From Apricaphanius iberus (taxonomy: Eukaryota > Chordata > Actinopteri > Cyprinodontiformes > Aphaniidae), in NCBI GenBank assembly GCA_028564705.1, contig JAPXFQ010000787.1, positions 1,674,001 through 1,738,000 on the forward strand: DNA of 64,000 bases, written 5' to 3'. The position numbers were made by a program, and so were the translations under genes. Positions 35,607 through 47,840 of the stretch are shown here, in pieces (within the stretch, counting starts at the first letter, position 1; the number at the start of each line of letters is the position of its first letter). The notes below the pieces were generated by a model. It saw nothing but the letters and a program-made list of their open reading frames with translations, ran no database searches and was not told the origin of the DNA.

Positions 35607-36431
35607 CACTCACCTAAAGGATTATTAGGAACACCTGTTTAATTTCTCCGTAATGCAACTAGCTTATCAACCAATCACATGACAGTTGCTTCAATGCATT
35701 TAGGGGTGTGGTCCTGGTCAAGATAATCTCCAGAACTCCAAACTGAATGTCAGAATGGGAAAGAAAGGTGATTTAAGCAATTTTGAGCGTGGCATGGTTG
35801 TTGGCACTAGACGGGCCAGTCTTAGTATTTCACAATCTGCTTAGTTACTGCGAGTTTCATGCACAAAAGAATTTGGCGTAAGCAGAATGTAAACATGGAC
35901 CCATCATGCCTGGTTACCACTTTACAGGCTGGTGGTGGTGGTGTAACGGTGTGGGGGATGTTTTCTTGGCACAATTTAGGCCCCTTAGTGCCAACTGGGC
36001 ATTGGTTAAATACCACGGCTACCTGAACATTGTTTCTGACCATGTCCATCCCTTCATGACCACCATGTACCCATCCTCTGATGGCTACTTCCAGCAGGAT
36101 AATGCACTATGTCATAAAGCACGAATCATTTCAAATTGGTTTCTTGAACATGACAATAAATTCACTGTACTACAATGTCCCCCACAGTCACCAGATCTCA
36201 ACCCGATACAGCATCTTTGGGATGTGGTGGAACGGGAGCTTCGTGCCCTGGATGTGCATCCCACAAATCTCCATCAACTGCAAGATGCAATCCTATCAAT
36301 ATGGGCCAACATTTCTAAAGAAGGCTTTCAGCACCTTGTCGAATCAATGCCACGTATAATTAAGGCAGTTCTGAAGGCGAGAGGGGTTCACTGTATTAGT
36401 ATGGTGTTCCTAATAATCCTTCAGGTAAGTG
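35607..36431 (+). mobile_element. Tc1-like transposon with an internal deletion
   Basis: The ends CACTCACCTAAAGGATTATTAGGAACACC and its complement at the right (ggtgttcctaataatccttcaggtaagtg) are terminal inverted repeats. The right flank is TA; the left flank is TG, a likely mutated TA. At 825 bp it is shorter than the roughly 1.2-kb family, and the break (about 35,870) joins the N-terminal helix-turn-helix part directly to the middle of the transposase. The family is widespread in fish. Confidence 0.87.
35755..35841 (+). pseudogene. Tc1-like transposase, N-terminal helix-turn-helix piece
   Basis: From ATG 35,755 the frame reads MGKKGDLSNFERGMVVG and on to a SISQSA segment, the first DNA-binding helix-turn-helix (PSQ-like) of the transposase, then meets a TAG at about 35,839. 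It is the 5' part of the same broken gene as 35,906-36,445. Confidence 0.72.
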
Positions 36432-36445
36432 TAGTTATAAAGTAG
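35906..36445 (+). pseudogene. Tc1-like transposase, C-terminal DDE domain piece
   Basis: The 179-codon open frame carries YFQQDNALCHKA (second catalytic Asp, D in QDN), then QCPPQSPDLNPIQHLWDVVERELRA, where the third acidic residue of SPDLNPIEHLW is Gln instead of Glu. It ends with KEGFQHLVESMPRIIKAVLKARG and then runs through the terminal repeat. The first catalytic Asp (WSDES) lies in the deleted stretch. So the enzyme lacks two of three catalytic residues and the middle of the protein. The TGG-rich start GWWWWCNGVGD corresponds to the GGGVMVWG segment in shifted reading. Confidence 0.85.
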
Positions 36446-36609
36446 TCTTTATAAATGGTTTAGTGCTCTTGCAAACAGAGTTATAAGTTAATATCAGGTA
36501 CACCATATTCTGTTCTGAGTTGGAAAGGGGAGGTTATGATCTGGAGCTGTAAGCATTTCTGATACTACCATAACATTTATCTAATAACTTGTATTCTCTT
36601 TATAGAAGA
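36446..36609. other. short unassigned spacer
   Basis: Nothing recognised. Confidence 0.3.
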
Positions 36610-37040
36610 CGCACACGCGTTTAGTATGTTCTTCACATGAAATCACATGTTATCCCATGTGGTACCTGGTAAACCACATGTGTAGCACACATGGACTTCA
36701 CATGTATAGTTTCACATGTGTTTCACATATTTTTCAAATGTAATCACATAGGCTTCACATCGGTTGCAATGTAACTCTGCATGGCTTTCAGACATTTTTC
36801 CAAATGTAGGTTTACAGATTTTACCATGAACGTCACACATGAATTTCAATGAGTTTTACAGTTTAATACCATGAAAATGTTCCACATTCACATATGAAAT
36901 GCGTGCAAAACACAGGTGGTCATATGTTCTTTACATATCATGTTTTTAACATCTTTTCACATGTGAATTTTACCTGTGTCAAACATAGTTAACATGTTAT
37001 CACTTGGGATTTAGCCCACATGAAATCATGTGGTTCTTCC
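36610..37040. repeat. CACATG-rich degenerate tandem repeat (copy A)
   Basis: Many variants of cacatgtg, tttcacatg and catgtgg alternate with AT-rich spacers, including ctggtaaaccacatgtgtagcacacatgga near 36,667. The segment 51,670-51,910 has the same block (ctggtaaaacatgtgtgtagcacatatgga). I infer a dispersed, decayed satellite-like family. Confidence 0.65.
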
Positions 37041-37814
37041 GTAAGGGACAGGTGCCACACTTAATATATTATTCAAAACTAGTGAGATACATTTCATGTT
37101 TGCAGTATTTAATATGAAAATAGCAGCTCCTGGTGAGTGCTGCAATTGGCTGTGAACACCATCTGAGAATTTGGCTGCTGCTTGAGCAGCATTTCTGCTG
37201 GGGGCTTCGTAAATTGAAAAGAAAAATATTCCCAAACTCCCTTGAAAGACAGAAGGGTCTCAAACTCCGACACAACAGTTGCCCATCTGAGTTGCATATA
37301 GTCTCTCACACAGACACATTCCTGCACCAGCTGTTGTTCAATACAAACAGACGCCTCCTCCTCGTCTCTTTCCCGAAATTATACAAATTTCTGCATGGAC
37401 AAGAGAAAAATCCTCCAGCTCCATAAATGAGACGGGTATATTGGGTTGAAACCAAGTCTCAGAACACTAGCATACTCGACTCCTGGTAGTCATAGCATAC
37501 CTTGACGTGGGTGTATACTTTGTTTGCATTGCTTTTGAGTGAACGAAATTCGCAGATCAACAAGTTGGATAATGGGGGCTTTTTTTGTTTCTTGTGGAGC
37601 CACTTTCATATTCTTCCTCATCTGTCTGTTTTTTCTATGCCTTTCCTGTTTTGGCTGGCTGAATTTTGACATCTTCAAGCAAGTTGAATGTCCTACAACG
37701 TGGACAGCAGAGTCTCTCTGGAGCACATAAGTGGTGAATCGCTTCTGTAAAAGAAAAATGTTTGCCATGTTCCCCGCAACTCCAAGAGAATAAGTGCCAA
37801 AACTAATCCAATTA
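37041..37814. other. unassigned sequence
   Basis: Several overlapping small frames, none with a recognisable domain. Confidence 0.4.
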
Positions 37815-38725
37815 GGGTGCTTTCATACCTGCAGCATTTGGTTCGATAAAAACAAACTCAAGTTTGGTTAATTTGCTAGTAGGGTTCGTTTCAGCTGGTG
37901 TGAATGCTGACCAGTGAGATTTGGTCCGGACCAACGTCCAGACCAAGACCAGCGTTTTGAAGTGGTCTCGGTCCTCTGCCAAGAAGACTCTAGTGTGGTT
38001 CATTTCAGGTGTGAATATGAACCAGCCTTAACAAAAGCTCCAGCAAAAATCATCTAAAAAGTTAAAAGACTTTTGACTCACCTCACATCACTCAGGCATC
38101 AATCCCTCCATGCCTCCATCTCCTGACCTGTGTTCTTCATGCCAGTACTGATCTAACCAGCGATCATCCTATCTGTTGAGACTCTGACTCTGTAGCCTTC
38201 CAGCTGATCTAGCCGACTCCAGCTCTTTAATCACCGCAGAGACCTCCTGCTTCTCTGCTGCAATCAGCAGCTACCAGGTTTCTTCCTCCCTGCAAGCTTG
38301 CCACAGCTTTCCATCCCTGATAGCAGCTGCATTCCTCTTGGTGGCTTGATAAAAAATCAGTTTCCCAACATCTTAAATGCCGAAGCTGCAGCCGGTATCA
38401 CGCCAACTCCTGCAAGAGCAATCCATCTGTGTATGCACAGTCTGTTTATTTCCTTGAGTTTCAACGCATCTCCTGCTGGACCAATACAGAATGACTGTCA
38501 TCATGCATCTGTTTCCTTTTTGTTTTTTTCTTGGTCTTTCTTTCGGCAATTCTTGGTACAGCACCACCACACGCAATGGGGACATACTACATTTAAAAGG
38601 TTTACTTCTTTTTTATCAAAACTGCAATGTGAACACGAACCGCACCAGCTGAAAGTTGAAACAATGTTCCAAAACTGCTCCCCAATCGTACAGAGTCCAG
38701 CAGACTAACATGTGTGAAAGCACCC
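37815..38725. mobile_element. PIF/Harbinger-like MITE (911 bp, TTA target duplication)
   Basis: The ends GGGTGCTTTCA and TGAAAGCACCC are inverted repeats, flanked by TTA on both sides (37,812-37,814 and 38,726-38,728). A 3-bp TTA/TWA duplication is typical of PIF/Harbinger. Subterminal parts echo each other (ggttcgt near 37,881, gaacacgaaccgcacc near 38,632). The 136-codon frame at 38,298-38,708 is open but shows no transposase motif, so I call the element non-autonomous. Confidence 0.72.
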
Positions 38726-40100
38726 TTATGGTGCGTTCAGACTGCACGCTTTGTCAGCGTCAAACAATGCTCGCAAAGCAACTAGTTCAACGCATATACA
38801 CAGAAGATACATTTTTAAACTGAAGCTTGCAAAGTTTCAGTTTAAACACTTTCCCTCAATCATTACTGGATAAAGACTACACTTAGCATCTTTAAATGAC
38901 AAACATGACTGTTAAGAGTTCACACTGCAGAAGTCGAATGGTAAACTAAAATTATCAAAACTACAGTTGTGCACACGTATGTGTTTAAAACATGGATGTT
39001 TTAAACACTAGCGGATTGTGGTTGGCTAGACAGCTTAGATGTCGGGCAAATGATGTATATGCTGTTTATTAATATTTGATTAAGGTGTTTTGGGGTATTA
39101 TACTTGATTGGTGATTGTTTTAAAATAAGTATTTTGCAGAACTCAGCTCTTGTTTGGGTCACAGAAAAACAGGATGTTTATAGCATGAAACATCATACAA
39201 AGGTAAGCTAAACAATGGAGTTTTCAGAGGAAATATCTGTTTGTGTGCCTTTGACAGGATATGGCTACACTCTTGCAAAGGTCAGGAGATGTGTGGAAGG
39301 CCATAAAACAGACCTAGCACAATTTACAAACAACCACACAGCACTTAGGTTAGAAAATTAGAAAGAACTAGTAAAATAACTTTAATAGTAATTTAGTAGA
39401 AATGAAGTGTTAACTATGAATGCTGGGACAAGTGGCTGGTCTGGGAGGGGGGAGATTAGAACTAAATTTAGAGAGGAATTATAATTAACGTGGCAATTAA
39501 TGCGACCATAGTACTATTTGTAATTTATTTTCGGCATTTTGCATTATACCCATCAAGAGACGAGTATGGATACATTGATGAACTTGCCTGCCGGGTCTCA
39601 ACCGATACAGGTTGACATTAGGATTAATGTTTATATAACTAGTTTCATAACAGTAATATATAACAGTGTAATACAATATGAATCTGCCTTTTTCATTTCC
39701 CCCCATTCTAAAGATCGCCACACTCTAGCTAAACAAGCTAATGACTAATGCATGTGAATAACAAGCATATAACTGTGAGTAATAAATGAAAGTATACAAA
39801 AGTTAAGATACAGGGACACTAGTATGTGAGTACATGCCTCAGCCTCGAGAGCTACACTGGACAAGCTTCTCTACGCCACATTACCGCCTGTTAGAAAGGG
39901 ATTCGGCACTGAGCTATTCCCTTTTTGCTCCAGAGGTAAACCTTATTTGTTTATTTTCCTCTGCGAAGTAATATGCTTACAATTAGTTAGTATTAGGTAT
40001 TTTAAATGTATGGGTTTTAAGGCAGAAATTGGCTTGCTGCCTGGTAGCGGGAAGCTGCATGGCTGTCGTAACACTCCGACTCTTGCGATTTTCAAGCATG
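38726..40100. other. unassigned; starts with a tggtgcgttcaga element end
   Basis: Directly after the MITE, atggtgcgttcagactgcacgc resembles the motif near 17,658, so the MITE probably landed at the edge of another transposon. Nothing recognised further on. Confidence 0.3.
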
Positions 40101-40104
40101 GACT

Positions 40105-40146
40105 CAGCCAAATCAGGGGTCATGGAAATGACCCCCGATTTGGCTG
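40105..40146. repeat. 19-bp-arm hairpin
   Basis: 40,105-40,123 and 40,128-40,146 are reverse complements over 19 bases with one mismatch (A at 40,115) and a 4-nt loop. The stem is CG-containing (ggggtcat / atgacccc). It is isolated; no recognised element around it. Confidence 0.85.
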
Positions 40147-40932
40147 GAATGGAGACCACTTTCATGGACTCTAAAACTAAAAAGGAAAAGTGATCTTTGC
40201 CTGTGCATTTCTTATCAGTTGGAATTCGGCTTAGACCAAACATACTCCCTTGGATGTTAATCTAGAAGGATGTTCCATCCCACACCTTCAACTATTAGTT
40301 GGCTCAGCTCTCCAGGGATGCAAATTACATCATAGGTGAACAGACTGTGGGATTGAGCTGTGTGGAGTTTATAAGCTGCTGACGCACTCACATCCATACA
40401 CTGACTCACACCCTTACACATGCGCACACTTTCCTTGTTATCACTGCTCTTGCTGTACCCCCAATGTTCTTACCACTTCAGGAAGCAGGTAGACTGTGCG
40501 CATCTATTGCAGCACATCAACTTGTAGACTGGGCTTCACAGTCCGCTTATCTCTCCTCAATGTGTCATTGTCAATGTCTGAATATGTGCTGTATGAGGCG
40601 TGTTTCTTTTCACTTGTGGTCGCTCAGAGGGAGGGATTCCCGTGAGACCAAATCCTGATATGGTAATCTAGACTAGTGTTTATTCTACCATGGTCCCCAA
40701 GGAATGCAGGTTTTAGATTATCCCCTGCTGTAATACCCCTGTGCGTTGAGGAACAGTGTTGAAAAACACTGATCTAAACTTTCTTAGAAGCTTCCTTCCA
40801 GTTTGGAGTAGATGTCGCACTTTATTTTTTGTTGTCAGTCATTTTGACCAACGGGGTAAAAAGAAAATCCCGTCCTAATATATTCTTACTCGTCAAGTTT
40901 TAAGATGATAATGGCATAATCAATAGTAATTA
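40147..40932. other. unassigned sequence
   Basis: Only a small cagtgttgaaaaacactg hairpin (about 40,754-40,771) near decayed hAT-like wording was seen. No gene. Confidence 0.35.
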
Positions 40933-41139
40933 CAGATGTCCCGATCTCGAGATTTTTCAGTGATCAGAGATTAGTTGACAAACTGTTTCAATTTTTTACA
41001 AAAGTACCTCGTAATTACATTTGATGGTGATTCCCCAATAATCCAAACCTCAGTAGCGGAGCAAACAAGGACTCAATTACCACAAATCAGCATAGTAGAT
41101 TAAACACAACTCCAACATGGGTTGATTGGAAACGCCAAT

Positions 41140-41192
<53 letters not shown>

Positions 41193-41290
41193 TTCGGTTT
41201 TATATGTTTCATAACTAAAGGCAAAATATAAGATTTCGGATACAAAATCGGATCGAGGTTAAAAGATTGGATCGGGATTGGATGCTTAAA
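40933..41290. mobile_element. hAT-like MITE with gatcgg-rich ends, decayed
   Basis: The left part reads acagatgtcccgatctcgag and the right part aaaatcggatcgaggttaaaag and ggatcgggattgg. Such cccgatc/gatcggg ends belong to MITEs commonly seen in fish. The right terminal acatctg is not visible, so the border is uncertain. A (TA)n run lies inside. Confidence 0.45.
41142..41191. repeat. (TA)n microsatellite
   Basis: About 23 TA units with one break, inside the hAT-like MITE. Confidence 0.93.
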
Positions 41291-43439
41291 ATGCTCAGGA
41301 CTTCCATAAAAGTAAGTAACTTTCATTTGTTTTAATCAAACTGAATATAAAAAAGTAAACTCCCACAAATCAAGTAGAATAATTTGCTACTGTACATGTA
41401 TTAAATATGAACATTTCAGATGCTGTGTCCTGAAGGCCATACGCATCTTACTCATAGCTGGTGACCAAGAAAGTGCATTTTGCTGTCCCCAATGCAGGTT
41501 TGGACAACATTTCATTATGCAACAAACAATTGCTATATCATAAACCATGGGACCCATTCTATAGGAATGGAAAAACACAGAACAGTGGTGAACCTTCTCT
41601 ATTCAGTTTGGCCACGGCAGGCCGCTCTCTGCTAAGTTAAGGTTCATGTTTATGCGATCAGAAAAAAGACTGGATAATGGCATCCATGAGATATTTCCAA
41701 AAGGAATTAAATAACTGAGCTAGAAGAACACATTTGCCAAAAATCATTTTGATGTTCCCAAGACTTTGTGAGGGATAGATAAAAGAGAACAAATAGAGGT
41801 GTAGATGTGCACAGAGTAGGAATGGGGATTATATTTTCACTTCTGCCATTACCAGCTGCAGATAATAAATCCAGAATATCTCCTAAAGCATATTCAGTGC
41901 TCACTTTGGGCCTTCAGTACAGTCTGTTGGCTTCTTGGTGTTTGGGCCTGCTTGCTCTTAAAGCTGATGAATAGGAAACTGTCCTCAAAGCGGAGGAGGA
42001 AGAAAAGTCCCCCATTCATTTTTAAATAATAAAAATCATGGAATCTATTATTTATGTGCCAAATGTCCGGCTTGAGATATCAAATGCACCTCTGAAGTCT
42101 GGTAGGGTAGATCTTCTCACCTTGTGTGAAACCGGCCCCAACGATATGAAAGGAGGTGGGTGTGTACAGAGAATATCAAGCGGAGTGTGTGTTTACTTAT
42201 TTATCTGCTTCGTGCATTCACTTTTTTTACGAGTCGGTTCACAGGAAGTGCAGGGTGGAAATTTAAGCCTTTTGGGTAAGGATGTGTCATAAACTGCAAT
42301 AAGTGTTGTGGGCCGGCGATAAGTTATTCCTCTATAAGGCAATTCAGAGCTCCTGTGATAGTTCTACATTATTCTTTCAAGATCAGTTGCTGGCTTTAGT
42401 TTTTAAACAACAATAACTAGACTGTGAAGATTTCCGTCTTATGGGGGTATTAATAATGTTACTGTTTCTTTAAAGCATTTAAACAAGTATTTAACCATCT
42501 CGTTTGGAGTATAAGAAAGTGGATCTTCTTGCATGTGGAACTGCCAACACATTTAAAAAAAAATCTGAGTAATAAAAAAAAAAAGTAATTACTGCTTTTG
42601 TAGGATTTAAGAGGGAATGTAGCGGTGCTTCAAATCTTGATCAACTGATAACCAGAAAATAGAGGTTTCTGATTTGATTTAGGTGTGGAGAAATCAGGAT
42701 CGCAGAATGCAGCTTGAGTAGCTCATCATAGGTCTATGGTCTTTACAAAACATGTTAATGACCTTATTTGCACAAAATATCTCATATAAAGCAATCTCAC
42801 CACCTCAATCGGCCTTCGTCACAAAACGTTTCAGGTGCTAGGAGTGTTGCATGTTCGGATAGTTGAATGTATAAGCCAAAAACAGAAGCTTTGGTTGCTT
42901 TATGTTTGGAGTTTATGAACGTGGACACATTCCTTTTCCCTAGCAAAAATCAACGCTTGGTTAGTTTTGGTCTCGCGTGAAAGGAGATCCCTAAAAATGA
43001 TGGTGACTAGCACAAGTCTCAGAGAGGGCAAAGTGTAAATCGTTTTAAAAATAAGACTGCAATGCTCGTGATAAATAGGTTGGATTTTTTAAACCAAAAA
43101 TTTGATGCATATGGCTCGTTCATGCCCATGGTTAAGGAAGTGAAGCAAATCGTGCAAAAACAAACCAACTGTGACCTTGTCCAGCTATGATACAACAACT
43201 TGAACCAGGCTCAGATTACCCTTGGCTGAGATGAAATGTGAGGAGATCTTGTACCCAGTCATGTGTGAAATGATTGTTTGCCTTTGGCAATTTGTTATTT
43301 TTGAACTGAGTATTGGCTCATCCCAAACACAACCGTTGTGTCTAATGTGGTAGATGGATGGGAGGTCCTCTGAAAATATCTATTCCCAGCCTTCTTCACA
43401 AGTTTATCCCTGTGAGGGATGCTTGTGACTTAAGTGTGC
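41291..43439. other. unassigned sequence
   Basis: No gene recognised in about 2.1 kb. The 84-codon plus frame at 42,038-42,292 has no domain I know. Confidence 0.45.
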
Positions 43440-43712
43440 TGGGGCTACCGTGGTTCAGGGGGTTGGGAGTTTATGTTGTAATTTGAGGGTTGCGGGTTTG
43501 AGCCCCAGCTCTGTCTCAGTCAGTGTTGTCTGGTGTTGGCCAGAGAGCCGATGGCGCGATATGACAGCCTTGCTTCTGTTAGTCTGCCCCACGACAGCTG
43601 TGGCTACAACTGTAGCCTAATTCCACCAGTGTGGGAATGTGAGAATGAATGAACAGTGGAATTGTGAAGTGCTTTAAGTGTCTCAAAAATACTATATAAA
43701 CGGAATTCATCA
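43440..43712 (+). mobile_element. tRNA-type SINE
   Basis: An A-box-like gtggttcagggggttgg (about 43,450) and a B-box-like gggttgcgggtttgagcccc (about 43,486-43,505) form a split RNA polymerase III promoter as in tRNA-derived SINEs. The body contains gtggctacaactgtagcctaattccaccagtgtg, and the 3' end has aagtgctttaagtgtct and atactatataaacggaattcat, an L2-like tail used for mobilisation in trans. No target duplication was resolved. Confidence 0.75.
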
Positions 43713-45599
43713 TTATTGTTTAATTTGGCTTGTTCAGGAGATCTACTGTGGGTTCCCCTAGCAACGCAATATGCTAATTATAAACATGGCGCAAGGAGTT
43801 TGTGGTTGCTACGCAGGTGACATTTCTAACAAAGACCGATTCTAGATAATTACAGTCACTTTCAGAATGAGCTGTTTGGAGGGCTACGATTTTTATGCAA
43901 ATTAGCGGTTGCATACCACTATTATGTTCATTTACTCAACCCAGGCAAGTTTGGTCCACAGAAATCTATGGACAGGTAAATCTGCAAATGAATTGTAAAT
44001 AGACAGAGGTCCACTACATCTACTTCCTTAGGAATCTAGAAAAAGTATGATTTTTTTTTTCAAATTATATGCAGATGACAAACAGGTTTAGCAGACTAGT
44101 GCTAAATAGTTACTGCTCAGTCTTCCCTTTACTAAAGTGTCTTAATGACATCAGGACAGGTTTTCTGAACTACGTACAATGGAAGAAACTATCTGAAGAA
44201 GAAGGTATCTGAGTGACCGAAGTTTCTGTTTTTTCATAAAAATCCCCGGTCCACTCTAGTACCTCTTTGCGGTGGGGTTCATCAGGAATTGGTTCTATAA
44301 CTTTTTCTGTTTTCCGTTTCTGTACCTGCTGCCTTTGGGGACTATAATGAGGAAAAAAACATGATCGCTTCCAGAAACTGGCAGATATTACAGAAAAGAA
44401 CATAGAAACATCAGTCAATGTGAAGCTGTGACCAGCAAAATGACTGTTAATAGGGTATTCTAGCTGAGAATACTCTAACACATAAAAAGGAATTCATCAA
44501 TAAAACTCAAAACTTGCCAGCTACAATATCTGAGGCAACTGAATCTCTAGCTGTAGATTATTTAAACTCATAAGCAAAACGTGCATAGTTGGGGGGGAAA
44601 AAAAGGTAAAGGAGTTTACTGCATTTTCAGCCATGCCACAATCATTACAGACATTGAGGAAAAGAAGAAACAATAAAACATTGTACTGCATAACAAAAAA
44701 ATCCTGGATATACGCACACGTTCTATAGAAATTATAGGGCCAGAATGAGGGGTAAGTAGTGATAAACAGAGAAAAGACCAGCAGCATTTCATAGACTCAA
44801 GACCCATTCGTTTGCAGATGTGCAAACATTTGCATATTTTTGTCTAACTTTATGTTATCACAATTTTGTAAGCAACTCAAAAACTGAAAAAAATGAGAAA
44901 TGCATCACTTTTCGAAGGAGAGGAAAGTCGGTTTGTGTTCCCACTCTTGCTCCTAAATACCCCCCACAGACAGCCTGCAGCAGTGAGGAAAGTGTTTAGT
45001 GTTTGGCTCAGTGTCATTTATTGTGGATGAAAACTTGAACAGGCTTGTGGCTTTTAATCCGGAAAAGCTTTTTGTACGTTAAAAAGTAAAATGCCCCTCA
45101 CTCCTCCTTTAAAAAGCTTAGTTCGTCCAGACAGCACTGACATATATTCTGTCATTTAAGCTCCATTTCTGCGTCAGTCATGCCACGCTAAAATAGAGTT
45201 AACGGAACAAAGCTTATAGGGGGGAAAGAAAGTTTATGACTGTTGATACATGACTTTATCCAGAGTCACAACTGCATCTATACACCTTGAACTCCCCCCC
45301 CAATCACATTACCGGCAAAAAAAAAAACACCATATTTTTTATTTTGTGTGTCCAGGACAAAGTAGGTCATAAATGTAAAAAGAAAAGCATCCATTATATA
45401 ATTATTTTTCTTAAAGAAAGCCAAATTTTAAAGTGTTGCATTTACACTCAGAATACCCTAAATTAATACATTTTAGAACCTCGGATGCAAATACAGCTCC
45501 AATGCCAGGTTCAGTAAGATTAGGTGGAGAGCGTCTGTGAACAGCAGTTTAAATAATGGGATAAATTTCTAATCAGAATGGATTGGAACTTTGATTTGA
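43713..45599. other. unassigned sequence
   Basis: No gene recognised. The 103-codon minus frame 44,170-44,481 has a charged second half (KRKTEK, then PDEPHRKEVLEW) but I cannot assign it. 45,120-45,290 looks unique and conserved-like. Confidence 0.35.
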
Positions 45600-46112
45600 A
45601 ATCTGTCCATCATAGGTGCTATTGCACTGAACAGAACATCTTCTACATTTTTGTGTCCCCTACATGGCTTCTGACAAACTTCATAGTTCTCTTTGTCTGT
45701 TCAGCCAACAGATTCTTCCACCTGAGCAGTAGATCTTTCCAGCTACACCAGAAGTAAAAATAAGCCATATATTGGTAGTTTGGCTAGTTGTACTATACTC
45801 CTTCCAATTTGATTGTTTGACCCTGTGTTGTGAAAATGACCCTCTGTGAGATGTACAAAGCTTGGGATATTGGTAAACTTCACTGCAACTGTCTGCGCTG
45901 GGTTTTACTAAAGGGTATTTGAGTAGAGGGTGATGTATACCAATACAGGTCCCAGAAAGTAATGATGTCAAGCCTAATTTTCTTTCCACTTTACAGTTAT
46001 GTTTTACATTGTTCATCTATCACATAAAATTTCAACAAAATATAATATCTAGTTTTAATGGGAAAAAATGTAACTTTTGCAAAGCACTGCACAATAATAT
46101 TGCTAATGCTAT
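45600..46112 (-). mobile_element. Tc1-like transposon relic, 5' half
   Basis: Read on the minus strand it begins near 46,095 with cagtgctttgcaaaagttac, the terminal repeat of the common fish Tc1 family, then ttatgtgatagatgaacaatgt. Next come aatatcccaagctttgtacatctcac (helix-turn-helix region), gctcaggtggaagaatctgt and agaagccatgtaggggaca. The 111-codon minus frame covers part of it with the wrong frame in places. The 3' half of the element is absent. Confidence 0.68.
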
Positions 46113-47559
46113 TAGTGCATCCCTTCATTGTATCATTTTACACATTTTTTGGCAGTTAAAGGGTCCATTGGATGGAAAATGATGGAAACGTCTCATTAAG
46201 CATAAAAATCCAAAGGATTTGAGACCTATGTATTGTTTTATTGAATTCTCATGACCTTTCTTTTGACTGAAAAGGTTACTGCTTGGCTTACCACAGGCGA
46301 AAAAGTGAGAAAAACAAACATGTCTTGTCTTGACCATTTACACAGGATCAACCCCTAGCCTGTATTTTCCTATTCACTGTCAAACGTATTCCTTATTACT
46401 AAGCAACACGGCCAGGTAAGCCAAAAAACAAAAAAAACAAAAAAATGAATCAGAAACAAGACTGTATGCTGTTTTGTTGAAGGTTATTTAATTTAGAGAA
46501 CCTTCAAGCTGGGAGCCACATGGCAGAATCAAAGAAAGTCATTCAGGAATAAATATAGTACTGTATTCGGGTCAGTGATGGTGAAATTTTATTATTTTAT
46601 AGAACAATTCACAAAGCGCAGAGGTTGTTCTCAGTTCATTAATTACCTAAGCTCCACACATAATGAGGGTCTCATGAGAACGAGACTTTAAGGCTTATTT
46701 CTGTTGATATATTTTGCCCACAAAGATTTTTCTTGCACGCACACATCGCAACACAGGACAAGAAGCTGATGTGGGAAGTCCTCTGTCTGTAAATGTTAAA
46801 AGCAGGCGTCAAAGATTTGATGCTAAGGTAAAAATGTTTTTTTCCATGTACTCAAAATAATATTGTTGCATATTATTAGACAAATTATTTCTAAAGATCT
46901 ACATTTTTTTGAGGGGGAGAAAATCATGTTAACCTTTTCATATAAGCCCATCAATTCTTATAAAACACAAGCAGCTTCATCTTCTTTTAATTTTCATATT
47001 TTATTTAATGATTTCCCAAGAGTATAAATACAAAACTGAGCGGGGTTTATTTCACTTAGTGACTTTTTACAATGAGAAAGATGAGATAGCATGCCTTTCC
47101 ACTATTACAGACATGTGTTAACCTTTATCGGTCAGAAAATTACATCAAACGGCATATGGCTCAAACTTTCCCAAATATATATTCAGAGTAGTAATGAAAA
47201 AGTTTAAAAGAATTAGACCTATGATAAACAAGCCTGATAAAAGTCCGTTAGAGTTCAGCTCGGGGTCACCAAGTTTAGTTTTTTTAGTTTTTTTTTTACT
47301 TACGATTATCTTCTTCCCGAACAGTTGTGTGGGTGGACTGTCAGCATAAAGCTTAGTTTGGTTTTATCACAAACAGGTGGAACTTTATCTTAACCATATG
47401 AGAGATCATCCAATTTTAGCAACAAAAAGTTCAAGAAAACAACAGACAATTATAAAATTAGAAGAGTTATTGGCAAAGCATTGTATAACAAACAATGTTG
47501 CAACCATTAACAAAACTTTTTTTAATGTCTTGGTATTCACTGCTGCTGTGAGTGCCCTT
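46113..47559. other. unassigned; one conserved-looking stretch
   Basis: No gene. 46,490-46,810 is unique and has caattaatta-type motifs (cattaattacc). Candidate conserved non-coding element on appearance only. Confidence 0.3.
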
Positions 47560-47840
47560 GGGTCCATTTTGGTGCTCAATGATCGGGTTATGGTCACAAT
47601 TCTGGTTTCTGACACATTGGGAATAACCCATTTACATGCGTGAGCAGTGAGAGATAGAAAGAGAGAGTTACTCCTGTGTACTTGGAATTCGTATGCCAGA
47701 CGGTGCATACAAGAAGTTCCTCTACTCAAAAGACTAAGATTCCTTGCAAAAAGAACACGCAGAGAACACAAGTCAATGTTCTCTTTGATGGGGATATGCC
47801 GAATATGCATTTACATGACCAAATATTCGGGTTAGAAAAG
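47560..47840. mobile_element. possible DNA-transposon remnant (catgtaaatg motifs)
   Basis: tgggaataacccatttacatgcg and atgcatttacatgaccaaatattcgggtt resemble the internal and terminal wording of fish MITEs that use catgtaaa/ttcgggtta ends. No matched terminal repeats could be delimited. Two frames (plus and minus) cross it without a domain. Confidence 0.32.

Noticed and set aside
35906..36445. A host gene encoded by the 179-codon frame
   Set aside because: It is the C-terminal half of a Tc1-like transposase within terminal inverted repeats, lacking catalytic residues.
43440..43712. A functional tRNA gene from the box A/B motifs
   Set aside because: The boxes fit a tRNA-derived SINE; no cloverleaf with an anticodon stem could be drawn and the tail is L2-like.
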